From NCBI GenBank assembly GCA_036770645.1, contig DAIPIU010000001.1, positions 39,977 to 103,976 of the forward strand: a stretch of DNA of 64,000 bases. The letters are read 5' to 3'. A program made the translations under genes and the position numbers. The notes under the pieces were generated by a model that was given only the letters and a program-made list of their open reading frames with translations, had not been told where the DNA came from and made no database searches. Positions 7,670 to 16,699 of this stretch are shown here, piece after piece. The stretch comes from Rubrimonas sp036770645. Lineage in GTDB: Bacteria > Pseudomonadota > Alphaproteobacteria > Rhodobacterales > Rhodobacteraceae. Position 1 is the first letter of the stretch; every line of letters begins with the position of its first letter.

Positions 7670-8167
7670 ATGAGCGACGCCCTTCACATCGCGGAGCTGA
7701 ACGTCGGGCGGCTGGTCGCGCCGACCGACGACCCGCGCGTGGGCGAGTTCATGCGCGCGCTCGACCGGGTGAACGGCATGGGCAAGCGCATGCCGGGCTT
7801 CGTGTGGATAATGGAGGGCTCGGGCGCGCCCGGGACCGGCAACACGGAGACCAAGATCGGCGACGACCCGCGCTTCGTGTCGAACCTGACGGTCTGGGAG
7901 AGCGTCGAGGCGCTGGAGGCCTTCGTCTGGAACACCGTCCACCGCCAGTTCTACGTCCGGCGCGCCGAGTGGTTCGAGGTGCTGGGCAAGATGCATCTCG
8001 TCATGTGGCGCGTGCCCGCGGGGCATCGTCCGACGCTGGACGAGGGGCTGGAGCGGCTGGCGCATCTGCAGGCGCGTGGCGACAGCGACCACGCCTTCGG
8101 CTGGGGGCATCTGCCCGAGGCGCGGCTGTGGCGCGAGGCGCGCTGCGCCGCCGTGGCGGCGGAGTAG
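7670..8167 (+). CDS. DUF3291 family protein inside the nuo cluster
   Basis: A 165-aa soluble protein matching the DUF3291 pattern: an N-terminal AELNVGRL strand, then GFVWIMEG, LTVWESVEALEAFVW, and an aromatic HRQFYVRRAEWFE helix followed by MHLVMWRVPAGHRPTL. The fold is thought to be a dimeric alpha/beta barrel related to antibiotic biosynthesis monooxygenases; some distant relatives bind haem or small ligands, but no function is established for this group. The ATG at 7670 (residue 18 of the longest frame) gives the expected N-terminus. It sits 7 nt after nuoF and 4 nt before the pentapeptide gene. Confidence 0.8.
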   Translation: MSDALHIAELNVGRLVAPTDDPRVGEFMRALDRVNGMGKRMPGFVWIMEGSGAPGTGNTETKIGDDPRFVSNLTVWESVEALEAFVWNTVHRQFYVRRAEWFEVLGKMHLVMWRVPAGHRPTLDEGLERLAHLQARGDSDHAFGWGHLPEARLWREARCAAVAAE

Positions 8168-8171
8168 GGGA

Positions 8172-8540
8172 ATGGAGGTTCAGGGTCCCTGCGAGTCGCT
8201 CACCATCGACCGCGCGCGCATCGCGGCGTTCGCCGTGCGCGACGCCGACCTGCCCGGCGCAGTTTTCCGCGACGTGGCTCTCGGCGGCGCCCGGATGGAG
8301 GATGTCTCTCTCGCCGGCGCTGTGATCGAGAACGCCGACCTGTCAGGCGCCGTGTTGCGCAATGTCGATCTCACCGGGCTGCGCGTTGAAGCCGCGCGTC
8401 TCGACGGCGTCATCATCAACGGGGCGCCGCTCTCGGCGATCCTCGCGCAGGCCGGGCGCGACGCCGTAGCGCTGGCCCGTCTCGAACGCGACGTGGCGGA
8501 CCTCAAGGCCCGCGTCGAAGCACTGGAGCTGAAGGCATGA
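8172..8540 (+). CDS. Pentapeptide-repeat protein with C-terminal coiled coil, inside the nuo cluster
   Basis: A 122-aa protein. Residues 25-85 contain about a dozen A(D/N)LxX-type pentapeptides (ADLPG, ADLSG, VDLTG and similar), which predict a short right-handed quadrilateral beta-helix. Residues 100-122 form a heptad-like amphipathic helix (LERDVADLKARVEALELK) suited to dimerisation. No signal peptide is visible, so it is cytoplasmic. The stop overlaps the nuoG ATG as ATGA, so it is coupled to nuoG. The function is unknown; pentapeptide proteins generally act as binding scaffolds. Confidence 0.8.
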   Translation: MEVQGPCESLTIDRARIAAFAVRDADLPGAVFRDVALGGARMEDVSLAGAVIENADLSGAVLRNVDLTGLRVEAARLDGVIINGAPLSAILAQAGRDAVALARLERDVADLKARVEALELKA

Positions 8541-10555
8541 GCGACCTGCGCCCCATCACCATCGACGGCGTCACCGTCGAGGTCGATCCGAACCTCACGC
8601 TGCTGCAGGCCTGCGAGGTCGCCGGCGTCGAGATCCCGCGCTTCTGCTACCACGAGCGCCTGAGCATCGCCGGCAATTGCCGAATGTGCCTGGTCGAGGT
8701 GGTCGGCGGACCGCCCAAGCCCGCGGCCTCCTGCGCCATGCAGGTGCGCGACCTGCGCCCCGGGCGCGACGGTGCGCCGCCCGAGATCAAGACGACCTCG
8801 CCCATGGTCCGCAAGGCGCGCGAGGGGGTCATGGAGTTCCTGCTGATCAACCATCCGCTGGACTGTCCGATCTGCGACCAGGGCGGCGAGTGCGACCTGC
8901 AGGACCAGGCCATGGCCTATGGCGTGGATTTCAGCCGCTACCGCGAGCCCAAGCGCGCGGCCGAGGACCTGAACCTCGGCCCGCTGGTCGGCACGCACAT
9001 GACGCGCTGCATCTCCTGCACGCGCTGCGTGCGCTTCATCACCGAGGTGGCGGGCGTGGCCGAGATGGGCCAGACGGGGCGCGGCGAGGACAGCGAGATC
9101 ACCAACTATCTCGGGCAGATCCTGACCTCCGAGATGCAGGGCAACATCGTCGACCTGTGCCCTGTCGGCGCCCTGACCAACAAGCCTTACGCCTTCACCG
9201 CCCGGCCATGGGAGCTGCGCAAGACCGAGAGCGTCGATGTCATGGACGCGCTGGGCAGCAACATCCGCGTCGATGCCCGCGGGCGCGAGGTCATGCGCAT
9301 CCTGCCGCGCAACCATGACGACGTGAACGAGGAGTGGATCTCGGACAAGACCCGCCATGTCGTCGACGGCCTGCGCCGCCAGCGGCTCGACCGCCCCTAT
9401 GTGCGTGTCGGCGGAAAGCTGAAGCCCGCATCATGGGCCGAGGCGCTGGAGGCTGCCGCCTCGGCCATGAAGGGCACGAAGCTCGCCGCCATCGCCGGCG
9501 ACCTCGTGCCGGTCGAGGCGATGTGGGCGCTGAAGGGGCTGATGGACGGGCTTGGGCAGTCGGCCTACGACTGCCGGCAGGACGGCGCGAAGCTGCCGCG
9601 CGACAATCGCTCGGCCTGGCTGTTCAACGCCACCGTGGCCGGGCTCGACCGCGCCCGGGCGATCCTGCTGGTCGGGTCGAACCCGCGCAGCGAGGCGCCG
9701 GTGCTGAACGCCCGCATCCGCAAGGCGTGGAGCCTCGGGGCCGAGGTGGCATCGATCGGCGAATCGATGGATCTGACCTATCCCCATGCGCGGCTTGGCG
9801 CAGGGCCGGAGACGCTGAGGGGCGTGGCCGGGTCGGCCTTCGGCGAGAAACTGCGCGACGGCGGCGTGATCGTGCTGGGTGCCGGCACCGTGGCGCGGCC
9901 GGACGGGGCGGCGGTGCTGGGTGCCGCCATGGCGCTGGCGGCCGAGACCGGCGCGGCCTTCTCGATGCTGCACATGGCCGCGAGCCGCGTGGGCGGCATG
10001 GAGATCGGCTTCGCCTGCGACGACGGGGCCGAGGCGGCGGTGGCCGGGGCCGACACGGTGTATCTGCTGGGCGCGGACGAGATCGCCGTGCCGGACGGCA
10101 AATTCGTGATCTATCAGGGCCATCACGGCGACCGCGGTGCGCACCGCGCTGATGTCATCCTGCCGGCCGCCGCCTACACGGAGCAGAACGGCCTGTTCGT
10201 CAACACCGAGGGCCGGCCGCAGATGGCAATCCGCGCCGGCTTCCCGCCGGGCGAGGCGCGCGAGGACTGGGCGATCCTGCGGGCGCTGTCGGACAGGCTC
10301 GGCGCGCGGCTGCCCTACGACACGCCGGGCGCGCTGCACCGCCAGCTGTTCGCGGCGCATCCGCATCTGGGGATGCTCGACACGATCGCGCCCGCCGAGT
10401 TCCGCGCCGAGGCATCGGGCGCGATGGACGCCGCGCCCTTCGCGGGCGCGGTGGTCGATTTCTACCTCACCAACCCCGTCGCGCGCGCCAGCGCGGTGAT
10501 GGCGGAACTGTCGAAACTCGCCGCCGACCGGGCGCGCGCCATGGCGGCGGAGTAA
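8537..10555 (+). CDS. nuoG: NADH-quinone oxidoreductase subunit G
   Basis: The largest N-module subunit (672 aa). Its N-terminal ferredoxin-like part binds three clusters: [2Fe-2S] N1b through C37, C48, C51 and C66; [4Fe-4S] N5 through H106, C110, C113 and C119; and [4Fe-4S] N4 through C158, C161, C164 and C208. The rest is the molybdopterin-oxidoreductase-like domain, without evident molybdenum ligands. The extra N7 cluster motif of some bacterial NuoG proteins is not seen, which agrees with the shorter alphaproteobacterial and mitochondrial type. It overlaps the pentapeptide gene by 4 nt and nuoH follows after 3 nt. Confidence 0.96.
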   Translation: MSDLRPITIDGVTVEVDPNLTLLQACEVAGVEIPRFCYHERLSIAGNCRMCLVEVVGGPPKPAASCAMQVRDLRPGRDGAPPEIKTTSPMVRKAREGVMEFLLINHPLDCPICDQGGECDLQDQAMAYGVDFSRYREPKRAAEDLNLGPLVGTHMTRCISCTRCVRFITEVAGVAEMGQTGRGEDSEITNYLGQILTSEMQGNIVDLCPVGALTNKPYAFTARPWELRKTESVDVMDALGSNIRVDARGREVMRILPRNHDDVNEEWISDKTRHVVDGLRRQRLDRPYVRVGGKLKPASWAEALEAAASAMKGTKLAAIAGDLVPVEAMWALKGLMDGLGQSAYDCRQDGAKLPRDNRSAWLFNATVAGLDRARAILLVGSNPRSEAPVLNARIRKAWSLGAEVASIGESMDLTYPHARLGAGPETLRGVAGSAFGEKLRDGGVIVLGAGTVARPDGAAVLGAAMALAAETGAAFSMLHMAASRVGGMEIGFACDDGAEAAVAGADTVYLLGADEIAVPDGKFVIYQGHHGDRGAHRADVILPAAAYTEQNGLFVNTEGRPQMAIRAGFPPGEAREDWAILRALSDRLGARLPYDTPGALHRQLFAAHPHLGMLDTIAPAEFRAEASGAMDAAPFAGAVVDFYLTNPVARASAVMAELSKLAADRARAMAAE

Positions 10556-10558
10556 GCG

Positions 10559-11587
10559 ATGAGCTTCTGGCAAGGCAATCTCGGCCAGTTCACCATCATC
10601 CTGGCGCAATGCCTGGCGGTCACGGTCGCGCTGCTGATCAGCCTCGCGTTCCTGCTGTACATGGACCGCAAGGTCTGGGCGGCGGTGCAGCTGCGGCGCG
10701 GGCCCAATGTGGTCGGGCCCTTCGGCCTGCTGCAGAGCTTCGCGGATTTCCTGAAATTCGTGGTCAAGGAAGTCGTGATCCCCGCCGGGGCCGACAAGAC
10801 GGTGTACCTGCTGGCCCCGCTGATCAGCTTCACGCTCGCGACCATCGCCTGGGTGGTGATGCCCTTCGCGGATGGCTGGGTGGTGTCGGATCTCAATGTC
10901 GGGATCCTGTACATCTTCGCGATCAGTTCGCTCGGCGTCTATGGCGTGATCATGGGCGGCTGGGCCTCGAACTCGAAATACCCCTTTCTCGGCGGCCTGC
11001 GCTCGGCGGCGCAGATGGTCAGCTACGAGGTCTCGATCGGGCTGATCATCATCGGCGTGCTGCTGTCGGCGGGATCGCTGAACCTCAGCGAGATCGTGCG
11101 GGCGCAGGACGGGCGCTTCGGCCTGTTCTCGTGGTTCTGGCTGCCGCATCTGCCGATGGTGGTTCTTTTCTTCGTCTCGGCGCTGGCGGAGACCAACCGG
11201 CCGCCCTTCGATCTTCCCGAAGCGGAATCCGAACTGGTCGCCGGCTATCAGGTCGAATACAGTTCTACCCCTTATCTGCTGTTCATGATCGGCGAATACA
11301 TGGCCATCGTGATGATGTGCGCGCTGATCACGACGCTGTTCTTCGGCGGATGGCTGTCGCCGATCCCGGGCGTGCCGGACGGGGTCCTGTGGTTCGTGCT
11401 CAAGGTGGTGTTCTGGTTCTTCATGTTCGCGATGGCGAAGGCCATCGTGCCGCGCTATCGCTACGACCAGCTGATGCGGCTCGGGTGGAAGGTCTTCCTG
11501 CCCATGTCCCTGATCTGGGTGGTGATCGTGGCGAGCTTCGCGCAACTCGGCGTGCCGGGCTATGCCCGGTGGGCGATCGGCGGCTGA
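10559..11587 (+). CDS. nuoH: NADH-quinone oxidoreductase subunit H
   Basis: Membrane subunit (342 aa, eight predicted helices) that forms the entrance of the quinone chamber and the first part of the proton path. The cytoplasmic loop signatures are present: RRGPNVVGPFGLLQSFADF near residue 45, and the acidic loop AETNRPPFDLPEAESELVAG near 215. Length and topology are typical. It starts 3 nt after the nuoG stop and is followed by nuoI after 15 nt containing GGGAGAGAG, a good ribosome binding site. Confidence 0.97.
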   Translation: MSFWQGNLGQFTIILAQCLAVTVALLISLAFLLYMDRKVWAAVQLRRGPNVVGPFGLLQSFADFLKFVVKEVVIPAGADKTVYLLAPLISFTLATIAWVVMPFADGWVVSDLNVGILYIFAISSLGVYGVIMGGWASNSKYPFLGGLRSAAQMVSYEVSIGLIIIGVLLSAGSLNLSEIVRAQDGRFGLFSWFWLPHLPMVVLFFVSALAETNRPPFDLPEAESELVAGYQVEYSSTPYLLFMIGEYMAIVMMCALITTLFFGGWLSPIPGVPDGVLWFVLKVVFWFFMFAMAKAIVPRYRYDQLMRLGWKVFLPMSLIWVVIVASFAQLGVPGYARWAIGG

Positions 11588-11602
11588 CCGGGAGAGAGAC
11601 CG

Positions 11603-12094
11603 ATGGGCATCGCGTTCGACAAGGCCTTCCGCTACTTCCTGCTCGAGGACTTCATCGGCGGCTTCAAGCTGGGGATCAAATACTTCCTCAAGCCCAAAGT
11701 GACGCTGAACTATCCGCATGAGAAAGGGCCGCTGTCGCCGCGCTTCCGCGGCGAGCACGCCCTGCGCCGCTACCCCAACGGCGAGGAACGCTGCATCGCC
11801 TGCAAGCTGTGCGAGGCCATCTGCCCCGCGCAGGCCATCACCATCGAGGCCGAACCGCGCGAGGACGGCTCTCGCCGGACAACGCGCTACGACATCGACA
11901 TGACCAAGTGCATCTATTGCGGCTTCTGTCAGGAGGCCTGCCCGGTGGATGCCATCGTCGAGGGGCCGAACTTCGAATTCGCCACCGAGACGCGCGAGGA
12001 ACTGTTCTACAACAAGGACAAGCTGCTGGCGAACGGCGACCGCTGGGAGCGGCAGATCGCCAAGAACATCGCGATGGACGCCCCCTATCGCTGA
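11603..12094 (+). CDS. nuoI: NADH-quinone oxidoreductase subunit I
   Basis: 23-kDa (TYKY-type) ferredoxin subunit (163 aa) that links the N- and Q-modules. Two complete [4Fe-4S] motifs are visible: C64, C67, C70, C74 (CIACKLCEAICP) and C103, C106, C109, C113 (CIYCGFCQEACP), for clusters N6a and N6b. The amphipathic N-terminus (MGIAFDKAFRYFLLEDF) should lie on the membrane surface. It is preceded by a purine-rich site. The 125-nt gap to nuoJ is the longest break between adjacent nuo genes that have no other gene between them. Confidence 0.97.
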   Translation: MGIAFDKAFRYFLLEDFIGGFKLGIKYFLKPKVTLNYPHEKGPLSPRFRGEHALRRYPNGEERCIACKLCEAICPAQAITIEAEPREDGSRRTTRYDIDMTKCIYCGFCQEACPVDAIVEGPNFEFATETREELFYNKDKLLANGDRWERQIAKNIAMDAPYR

Positions 12095-12219
12095 GAGGGC
12101 GCCGCGCGGCCGCCGCGCCCGCGGCGGAACGACCTAGGGCGCGCGCCCGCGCGCCTGCGCTAAGACCAAGGCCACCCGCTCGGGAACAGGGCCGGTCAGG
12201 AACGGGGAGAGCAGGCTCC
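12095..12219. other. GC-palindromic spacer between nuoI and nuoJ
   Basis: This spacer contains GCCGCGCGGCCGCC-type inverted repeats and a perfect 12-bp palindrome, GGGCGCGCGCCC, at 12137-12148. It lacks a following T-run. No coding frame is convincing. It could be a processing or attenuation point that separates the peripheral-arm from the membrane-arm part of the transcript, or simply a GC-rich spacer. A GGGGAGAGCAGG site at 12204-12215 precedes nuoJ. Confidence 0.35.
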
Positions 12220-12834
12220 ATGGCGCTCGCGGCGACCGCCTTCTATGTGTTCGCGTCGATCACGGTGGCCTCGGCCCTGCTGGTCACGCTCGCCCGCAAC
12301 CCGGTTCATTCCGTGCTGTGGCTGATCCTCGCCTTCTTCTCCACCGCAGGGCTGTTCGTGCTGGCGGGGGCGGAATTCGTGGCGATGCTGCTGGTCATCG
12401 TCTATGTCGGCGCAGTGGCGGTGCTGTTCCTGTTCGTCGTCATGATGCTTGACGTCGATTTCGCGCAGTTGCGCGCGGGATATACCCAGTATCTGCCGCT
12501 CGGGGCGCTGATCGGCACCGTCCTGTTCGTCGAACTGGCGTTGGTGATCGGTGTCTGGACGTTCGGCGATGCGGCGCTGGCGGCGCGCGAGGCGGTGGCG
12601 CCGAAGCCCGAGGACGTGGGCAACACCACGGCGCTGGGTCGCCTGATCTATACCGAGTTCGTCTACATGTTCCAGGCGGCAGGCATGGTGCTGCTGGTGG
12701 CGATGATCGGGGCGATAGTGCTGACCCTGCGAAAGCGCGAGGGCGTCAAGCGCCAGGACGTGCTGGCGCAGATGTACCGCACGCGCGAGCAATCGGTCGA
12801 ATTGCGGGACGTCAAGTCCGGCCGCGGCATCTGA
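12220..12834 (+). CDS. nuoJ: NADH-quinone oxidoreductase subunit J
   Basis: Membrane-arm subunit (204 aa) with five predicted helices: about residues 5-25, 30-50, 54-74, 92-115 and 145-168. The conserved stretch around VIVYVGAVAVLFLFVVMML (third helix, the ND6-type pi-bulge region) is present. The ATG at 12220 follows a GGGGAGAG site and removes a long non-homologous upstream frame extension. The hydrophilic C-terminal tail is typical for Rhodobacterales. nuoK follows after 15 nt. Confidence 0.95.
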   Translation: MALAATAFYVFASITVASALLVTLARNPVHSVLWLILAFFSTAGLFVLAGAEFVAMLLVIVYVGAVAVLFLFVVMMLDVDFAQLRAGYTQYLPLGALIGTVLFVELALVIGVWTFGDAALAAREAVAPKPEDVGNTTALGRLIYTEFVYMFQAAGMVLLVAMIGAIVLTLRKREGVKRQDVLAQMYRTREQSVELRDVKSGRGI

Positions 12835-12849
12835 AGGGGAGCGCGAGAC

Positions 12850-13158
12850 ATGGAGATCGGCCTCGGCCACTACCTGACCGTCGCGGCGATGCTGTTCGTG
12901 ATCGGCGTCTTCGGGATCTTCGTCAACCGCAAGAACGTGATCGTCATCCTCATGTCGGTCGAACTGATGCTTCTGGCGGTCAACATCAATTTCGTGGCCT
13001 TTTCCGCCCATCTGGGCGATCTGGTCGGGCAGGTGTTCACCCTGTTCGTGCTGACCGTGGCGGCGGCCGAGGCGGCGATCGGCCTTGCCATCCTCGTCTG
13101 CTTCTTCCGCGCCCGCGGCACCATCGACGTCGAAGACGTCAACATGATGAAGGGCTGA
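12850..13158 (+). CDS. nuoK: NADH-quinone oxidoreductase subunit K
   Basis: Small three-helix membrane subunit (102 aa; ND4L/MrpC type). The two membrane glutamates essential for coupling in E. coli (E36 and E72) correspond to E38 (MSVELMLLAVN) and E74 (AAAEAAIGLA). Length is standard. A GGGGAGCGCGAG site precedes the ATG. The GTG of nuoL begins 4 nt after the stop. Confidence 0.97.
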   Translation: MEIGLGHYLTVAAMLFVIGVFGIFVNRKNVIVILMSVELMLLAVNINFVAFSAHLGDLVGQVFTLFVLTVAAAEAAIGLAILVCFFRARGTIDVEDVNMMKG

Positions 13159-13162
13159 CCCG

Positions 13163-15145
13163 GTGTTCTCGCTCATCCTGTTCGCCCCGCTGCTCGGCGC
13201 CCTCGTCGCGGGCCTGTTCGGCCGCGCCATCGGCGACCGCGCGGCGATGGTCGTCACCACGGGCCTGCTGTTTCTTGCCTGCCTGCTGTCCTGGGTGGCG
13301 TTCCTGACGCTCGACCACGAGGCGGCGCGCACCATCACGCTGTTCCGATGGATCGACAGCGGGTCGCTGTCGGTGGACTGGGCGATCCGCGTCGACACGC
13401 TGACCGGCGTGATGCTGGTGGTGGTGACCTCGGTCTCGGCGCTCGTCCACCTCTACAGCTTCGGCTACATGGAGGAGGATCCCGGGAAGGCCCGTTTCTT
13501 CGCCTACCTGTCCTTCTTCACCTTCGCCATGCTGATGCTGGTGACTTCGGACAACCTCGCCCAGATGTTCTTCGGGTGGGAGGGCGTGGGCGTCGCCTCC
13601 TACCTGCTGATCGGCTTCTGGCACCACAAGGACAGCGCCAACCGAGCGTCGATGAAGGCCTTCATCGTCAACCGCGTGGGCGACTTCGGCTACGCGCTGG
13701 GCATTTTCGGCCTGTTCTACATGGTCGACTCGATCCAGTTCGACGACATCTTCGCGGCGGCGCCGCAACTCGCAGAGCAGTCCTTCCGGTTCATCGGCAT
13801 GGAGGTGAACGCGGCGGAGGCCCTGGCGCTGCTGCTGTTCGTCGGCGCCATGGGCAAGTCGGCCCAGCTGTTCCTGCACACCTGGCTGCCCGACGCCATG
13901 GAGGGGCCCACGCCAGTCTCGGCGCTGATCCACGCCGCGACGATGGTCACGGCGGGCGTGTTCCTCGTGTGCCGCATGTCGCCGCTGTTCGAACACGCGC
14001 CATACGCGCTCTGGTTCGTCACCATCATCGGCGCCTCGACGGCCTTCTTCGCCGCGACCGTCGGCTTGGTGCAGAACGACATCAAGCGCGTGATCGCCTA
14101 TTCGACCTGCTCGCAGCTCGGCTACATGTTCGCCGCGGCCGGCGTCGGGGCCTACGAGGCGGCGATGTTCCACCTGTTCACGCACGCTTTCTTCAAGGCG
14201 CTGCTGTTCCTCGGGGCCGGGTCGGTCATCCACGCGATGCACCACGAGCAGGACATGCGCCACATGGGCGGGCTGCGGGACAAGATCCCGGCAACCTTCG
14301 CCATGATGATGATCGGCACGCTGGCGATCACGGGGGTCGGCATACCGCTGCTCTACATCATGGGCACGCCGGTCGGCTTCGCGGGTTTCGTGTCGAAGGA
14401 CGTGATCATCGAAAGCGCCTTCGCATCGGGCAATGCCGGGTCGGGGTACGCCTTCCTGCTGCTGCTGATCGCCGCGGGCTTCACGTCGTTCTATTCTTGG
14501 CGGCTGATCTTCATGACCTTCTACGGGGAGGCGCGCCCCGCCCATCACGGGCACGGCCATGGCGACCATCATGGACACCACGCGCCGCACGAAAGCCCGC
14601 TGGTCATGCTGATCCCGCTCTATGTGCTGGCCGCCGGCGCGGTTCTGGCGGGCATGGAGTTCTACGGCGATTTCGTCGGCCACCATGAAGGCGCGTTCTG
14701 GGGCCCGGCGATCTTCAACGCCGAAAGCAACCATGTCCTGCACGACAGCCACGACGTGCCGACATGGGTGAAGCTGTCGCCCTTCGCGATGATGCTGGGC
14801 GGGCTGTTCGTCGCCCATCATTTCTACATCCGCGCGCCGCAGACGCCGAAACAGCTGGCGGCCCGGCACCCGGCGCTCTACCAGTTCCTGCTCAACAAGT
14901 GGTATTTCGACGAGCTCTACGAGGCGGTCTTCGTGAAGCCGGCGATGTGGCTGGGGCGCTTCCTGTGGAAGAAGGGCGACGGGCGCGCCATCGACGGTGC
15001 CATTGACGGCCTCGCGATGGGGGCGGTCCCCTGGGTCACGCGGCTCGCGGGCAGGGCGCAGACGGGCTTCATCTACCACTACGCCTTCGTGATGCTGATC
15101 GGCATCTCGCTGCTCATCACCTGGTTCGCGGTCGGAGGCGTCTGA
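13163..15145 (+). CDS. nuoL: NADH-quinone oxidoreductase subunit L
   Basis: The largest antiporter-like proton-pumping subunit (660 aa; ND5/MrpA type). It begins with GTG. The ND5 signature region (FFGWEGVGVASYLLIGFW, then KAFIVNRVGDFGYALG) and HTWLPDAMEGPTPVSALIHA are visible, followed by the long C-terminal transverse-helix region that braces the membrane arm. A His-rich loop lies at residues 461-476 with nine histidines, between two late helices. Similar loops are common in this order as far as I recall, so metal binding there is speculative. Confidence 0.97.
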   Translation: MFSLILFAPLLGALVAGLFGRAIGDRAAMVVTTGLLFLACLLSWVAFLTLDHEAARTITLFRWIDSGSLSVDWAIRVDTLTGVMLVVVTSVSALVHLYSFGYMEEDPGKARFFAYLSFFTFAMLMLVTSDNLAQMFFGWEGVGVASYLLIGFWHHKDSANRASMKAFIVNRVGDFGYALGIFGLFYMVDSIQFDDIFAAAPQLAEQSFRFIGMEVNAAEALALLLFVGAMGKSAQLFLHTWLPDAMEGPTPVSALIHAATMVTAGVFLVCRMSPLFEHAPYALWFVTIIGASTAFFAATVGLVQNDIKRVIAYSTCSQLGYMFAAAGVGAYEAAMFHLFTHAFFKALLFLGAGSVIHAMHHEQDMRHMGGLRDKIPATFAMMMIGTLAITGVGIPLLYIMGTPVGFAGFVSKDVIIESAFASGNAGSGYAFLLLLIAAGFTSFYSWRLIFMTFYGEARPAHHGHGHGDHHGHHAPHESPLVMLIPLYVLAAGAVLAGMEFYGDFVGHHEGAFWGPAIFNAESNHVLHDSHDVPTWVKLSPFAMMLGGLFVAHHFYIRAPQTPKQLAARHPALYQFLLNKWYFDELYEAVFVKPAMWLGRFLWKKGDGRAIDGAIDGLAMGAVPWVTRLAGRAQTGFIYHYAFVMLIGISLLITWFAVGGV

Positions 15146-15148
15146 TCC

Positions 15149-16684
15149 ATGCCGATCCTGACGATCATCACCTTCCTGCCGCTGGTCGGCGCGCTGATCC
15201 TGCTGTTCGGCGTGAAGGGCGACACGCCGCAGGCCCGCGAGAACGCGCGCTGGGTGGCGATGTGGGCCACGGTGGGCACCTTCGTGATCTCGCTGTTCGT
15301 GCTGTTCGGCTTCGACGCGGGCGACATCGGTTTCCAGTTCGTCGAGGAATACGTCTGGGTGACCGGGCTGACCTACAAGGTCGGCGTCGACGGCATCTCG
15401 CTGCCGCTGCTGATGCTCACCACCTTCATCATGCCCATCGCGATCTATGCCTCGTGGCACGTCGAACTGCGTGTGCAGGAATACATGGCGGCATTCCTGC
15501 TTCTCGAGACGTTGATGATCGGCGTGTTCACCGCGCTGGACATCATCCTGTTTTACCTGTTCTTCGAGGGCGGGCTGATCCCGATGTTCCTCATCATCGG
15601 GGTCTGGGGCGGCAAGGACAGGGTCTATGCAGCCTTCAAGTTCTTCCTCTACACGCTGCTCGGCTCGCTGCTGATGCTGATCGCCATGGTCGCCATGGTG
15701 CTGGATGCGGGCACGACCGACATCGTGCAGCTGCTGCGCCACGACTTCGCGCACGAACCGCTGAGCTTCCTCGGCTTCACCATCGGCGGCGGTTTCCAGA
15801 CCCTGCTGTGGCTGGCCTTCTTCGCCTCCTTCGCGGTGAAGATGCCGATGTGGCCGGTGCACACCTGGCTTCCGGACGCCCATGTGCAGGCCCCGACCGC
15901 GGGTTCGGTGATCCTCGCCGCGGTGCTGCTGAAGATGGGCGGCTACGGCTTCCTGCGCTTCAGCCTGCCGATGTTCCCTGTCGGCTCCGAGGTCATGGCC
16001 AACTTCGTGTTCGTGCTGTCCTGCGTCGCCATCGTCTACACCTCGCTGGTGGCGATGATGCAGGAGGACATCAAGAAGCTGATCGCCTATTCCTCGGTCG
16101 CGCACATGGGCTTCGTGACCATGGGCATCTTCGCCGCCAACCGTCAGGGCGTCGACGGAGCGATGTTCCAGATGATCAGCCACGGCTTCATCTCGGGCGC
16201 GCTGTTCCTCTGTGTCGGCGTGATCTACGACCGGATGCACACGCGCGAGATCGCGGCGTTCGGCGGGCTGGTGCAGCGCATGCCGGTCTATGCCGTGATC
16301 TTCATGCTGTTCACGATGGGCAACGTCGGGCTGCCGGGCACCAGCGGCTTCGTGGGCGAATTCCTGGCGCTTGCCGGCGCCTTCCAGGCCAACACCTGGG
16401 CGGCGTTCTTCGGGGCGACGGGCGTGATCCTGTCGGCGGCCTACGCGCTGTGGCTGTACAAGCGGGTGATCTTCGGCGTCATCGACCGGCCGGCGCTGAA
16501 GTCCATCGCCGACGTCACGCCGCGGGAGCTCGCGACCTTCGCGCCGCTGGTGGCGGGCACGCTGATCCTCGGGATCTATCCGAGCCTCGCGACCGACATC
16601 TTCGGGCCGGCCGTGGCGGCGCTGGTCGACGGCGTGGCGCAGGACGTGGCGGCCTGGCGCGGCGTCGCGCTGGCCCAGAACTGA
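15149..16684 (+). CDS. nuoM: NADH-quinone oxidoreductase subunit M
   Basis: Antiporter-like proton-pumping subunit (511 aa; ND4/MrpD type) with about 14 membrane helices. E140 in LFFEGGLIPMFLIIG corresponds to the essential E144 of E. coli NuoM. The lysine-bearing broken-helix region lies around FAVKMPMWPVHTWLPDAH. The motifs EDIKKLIAYSSVAHMG and LPGTSGFVGEF are also standard. It starts 3 nt after the nuoL stop and is followed by nuoN after 15 nt containing GGGAGAG. Confidence 0.97.
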   Translation: MPILTIITFLPLVGALILLFGVKGDTPQARENARWVAMWATVGTFVISLFVLFGFDAGDIGFQFVEEYVWVTGLTYKVGVDGISLPLLMLTTFIMPIAIYASWHVELRVQEYMAAFLLLETLMIGVFTALDIILFYLFFEGGLIPMFLIIGVWGGKDRVYAAFKFFLYTLLGSLLMLIAMVAMVLDAGTTDIVQLLRHDFAHEPLSFLGFTIGGGFQTLLWLAFFASFAVKMPMWPVHTWLPDAHVQAPTAGSVILAAVLLKMGGYGFLRFSLPMFPVGSEVMANFVFVLSCVAIVYTSLVAMMQEDIKKLIAYSSVAHMGFVTMGIFAANRQGVDGAMFQMISHGFISGALFLCVGVIYDRMHTREIAAFGGLVQRMPVYAVIFMLFTMGNVGLPGTSGFVGEFLALAGAFQANTWAAFFGATGVILSAAYALWLYKRVIFGVIDRPALKSIADVTPRELATFAPLVAGTLILGIYPSLATDIFGPAVAALVDGVAQDVAAWRGVALAQN

Positions 16685-16699
16685 ACGGGAGAGCGGGCG

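Noticed and set aside
9431..11758. A 775-codon minus-strand frame opposite nuoG and nuoH
   Set aside because: It is a shadow of two certain genes, low in hydrophobic residues and without a start signal.
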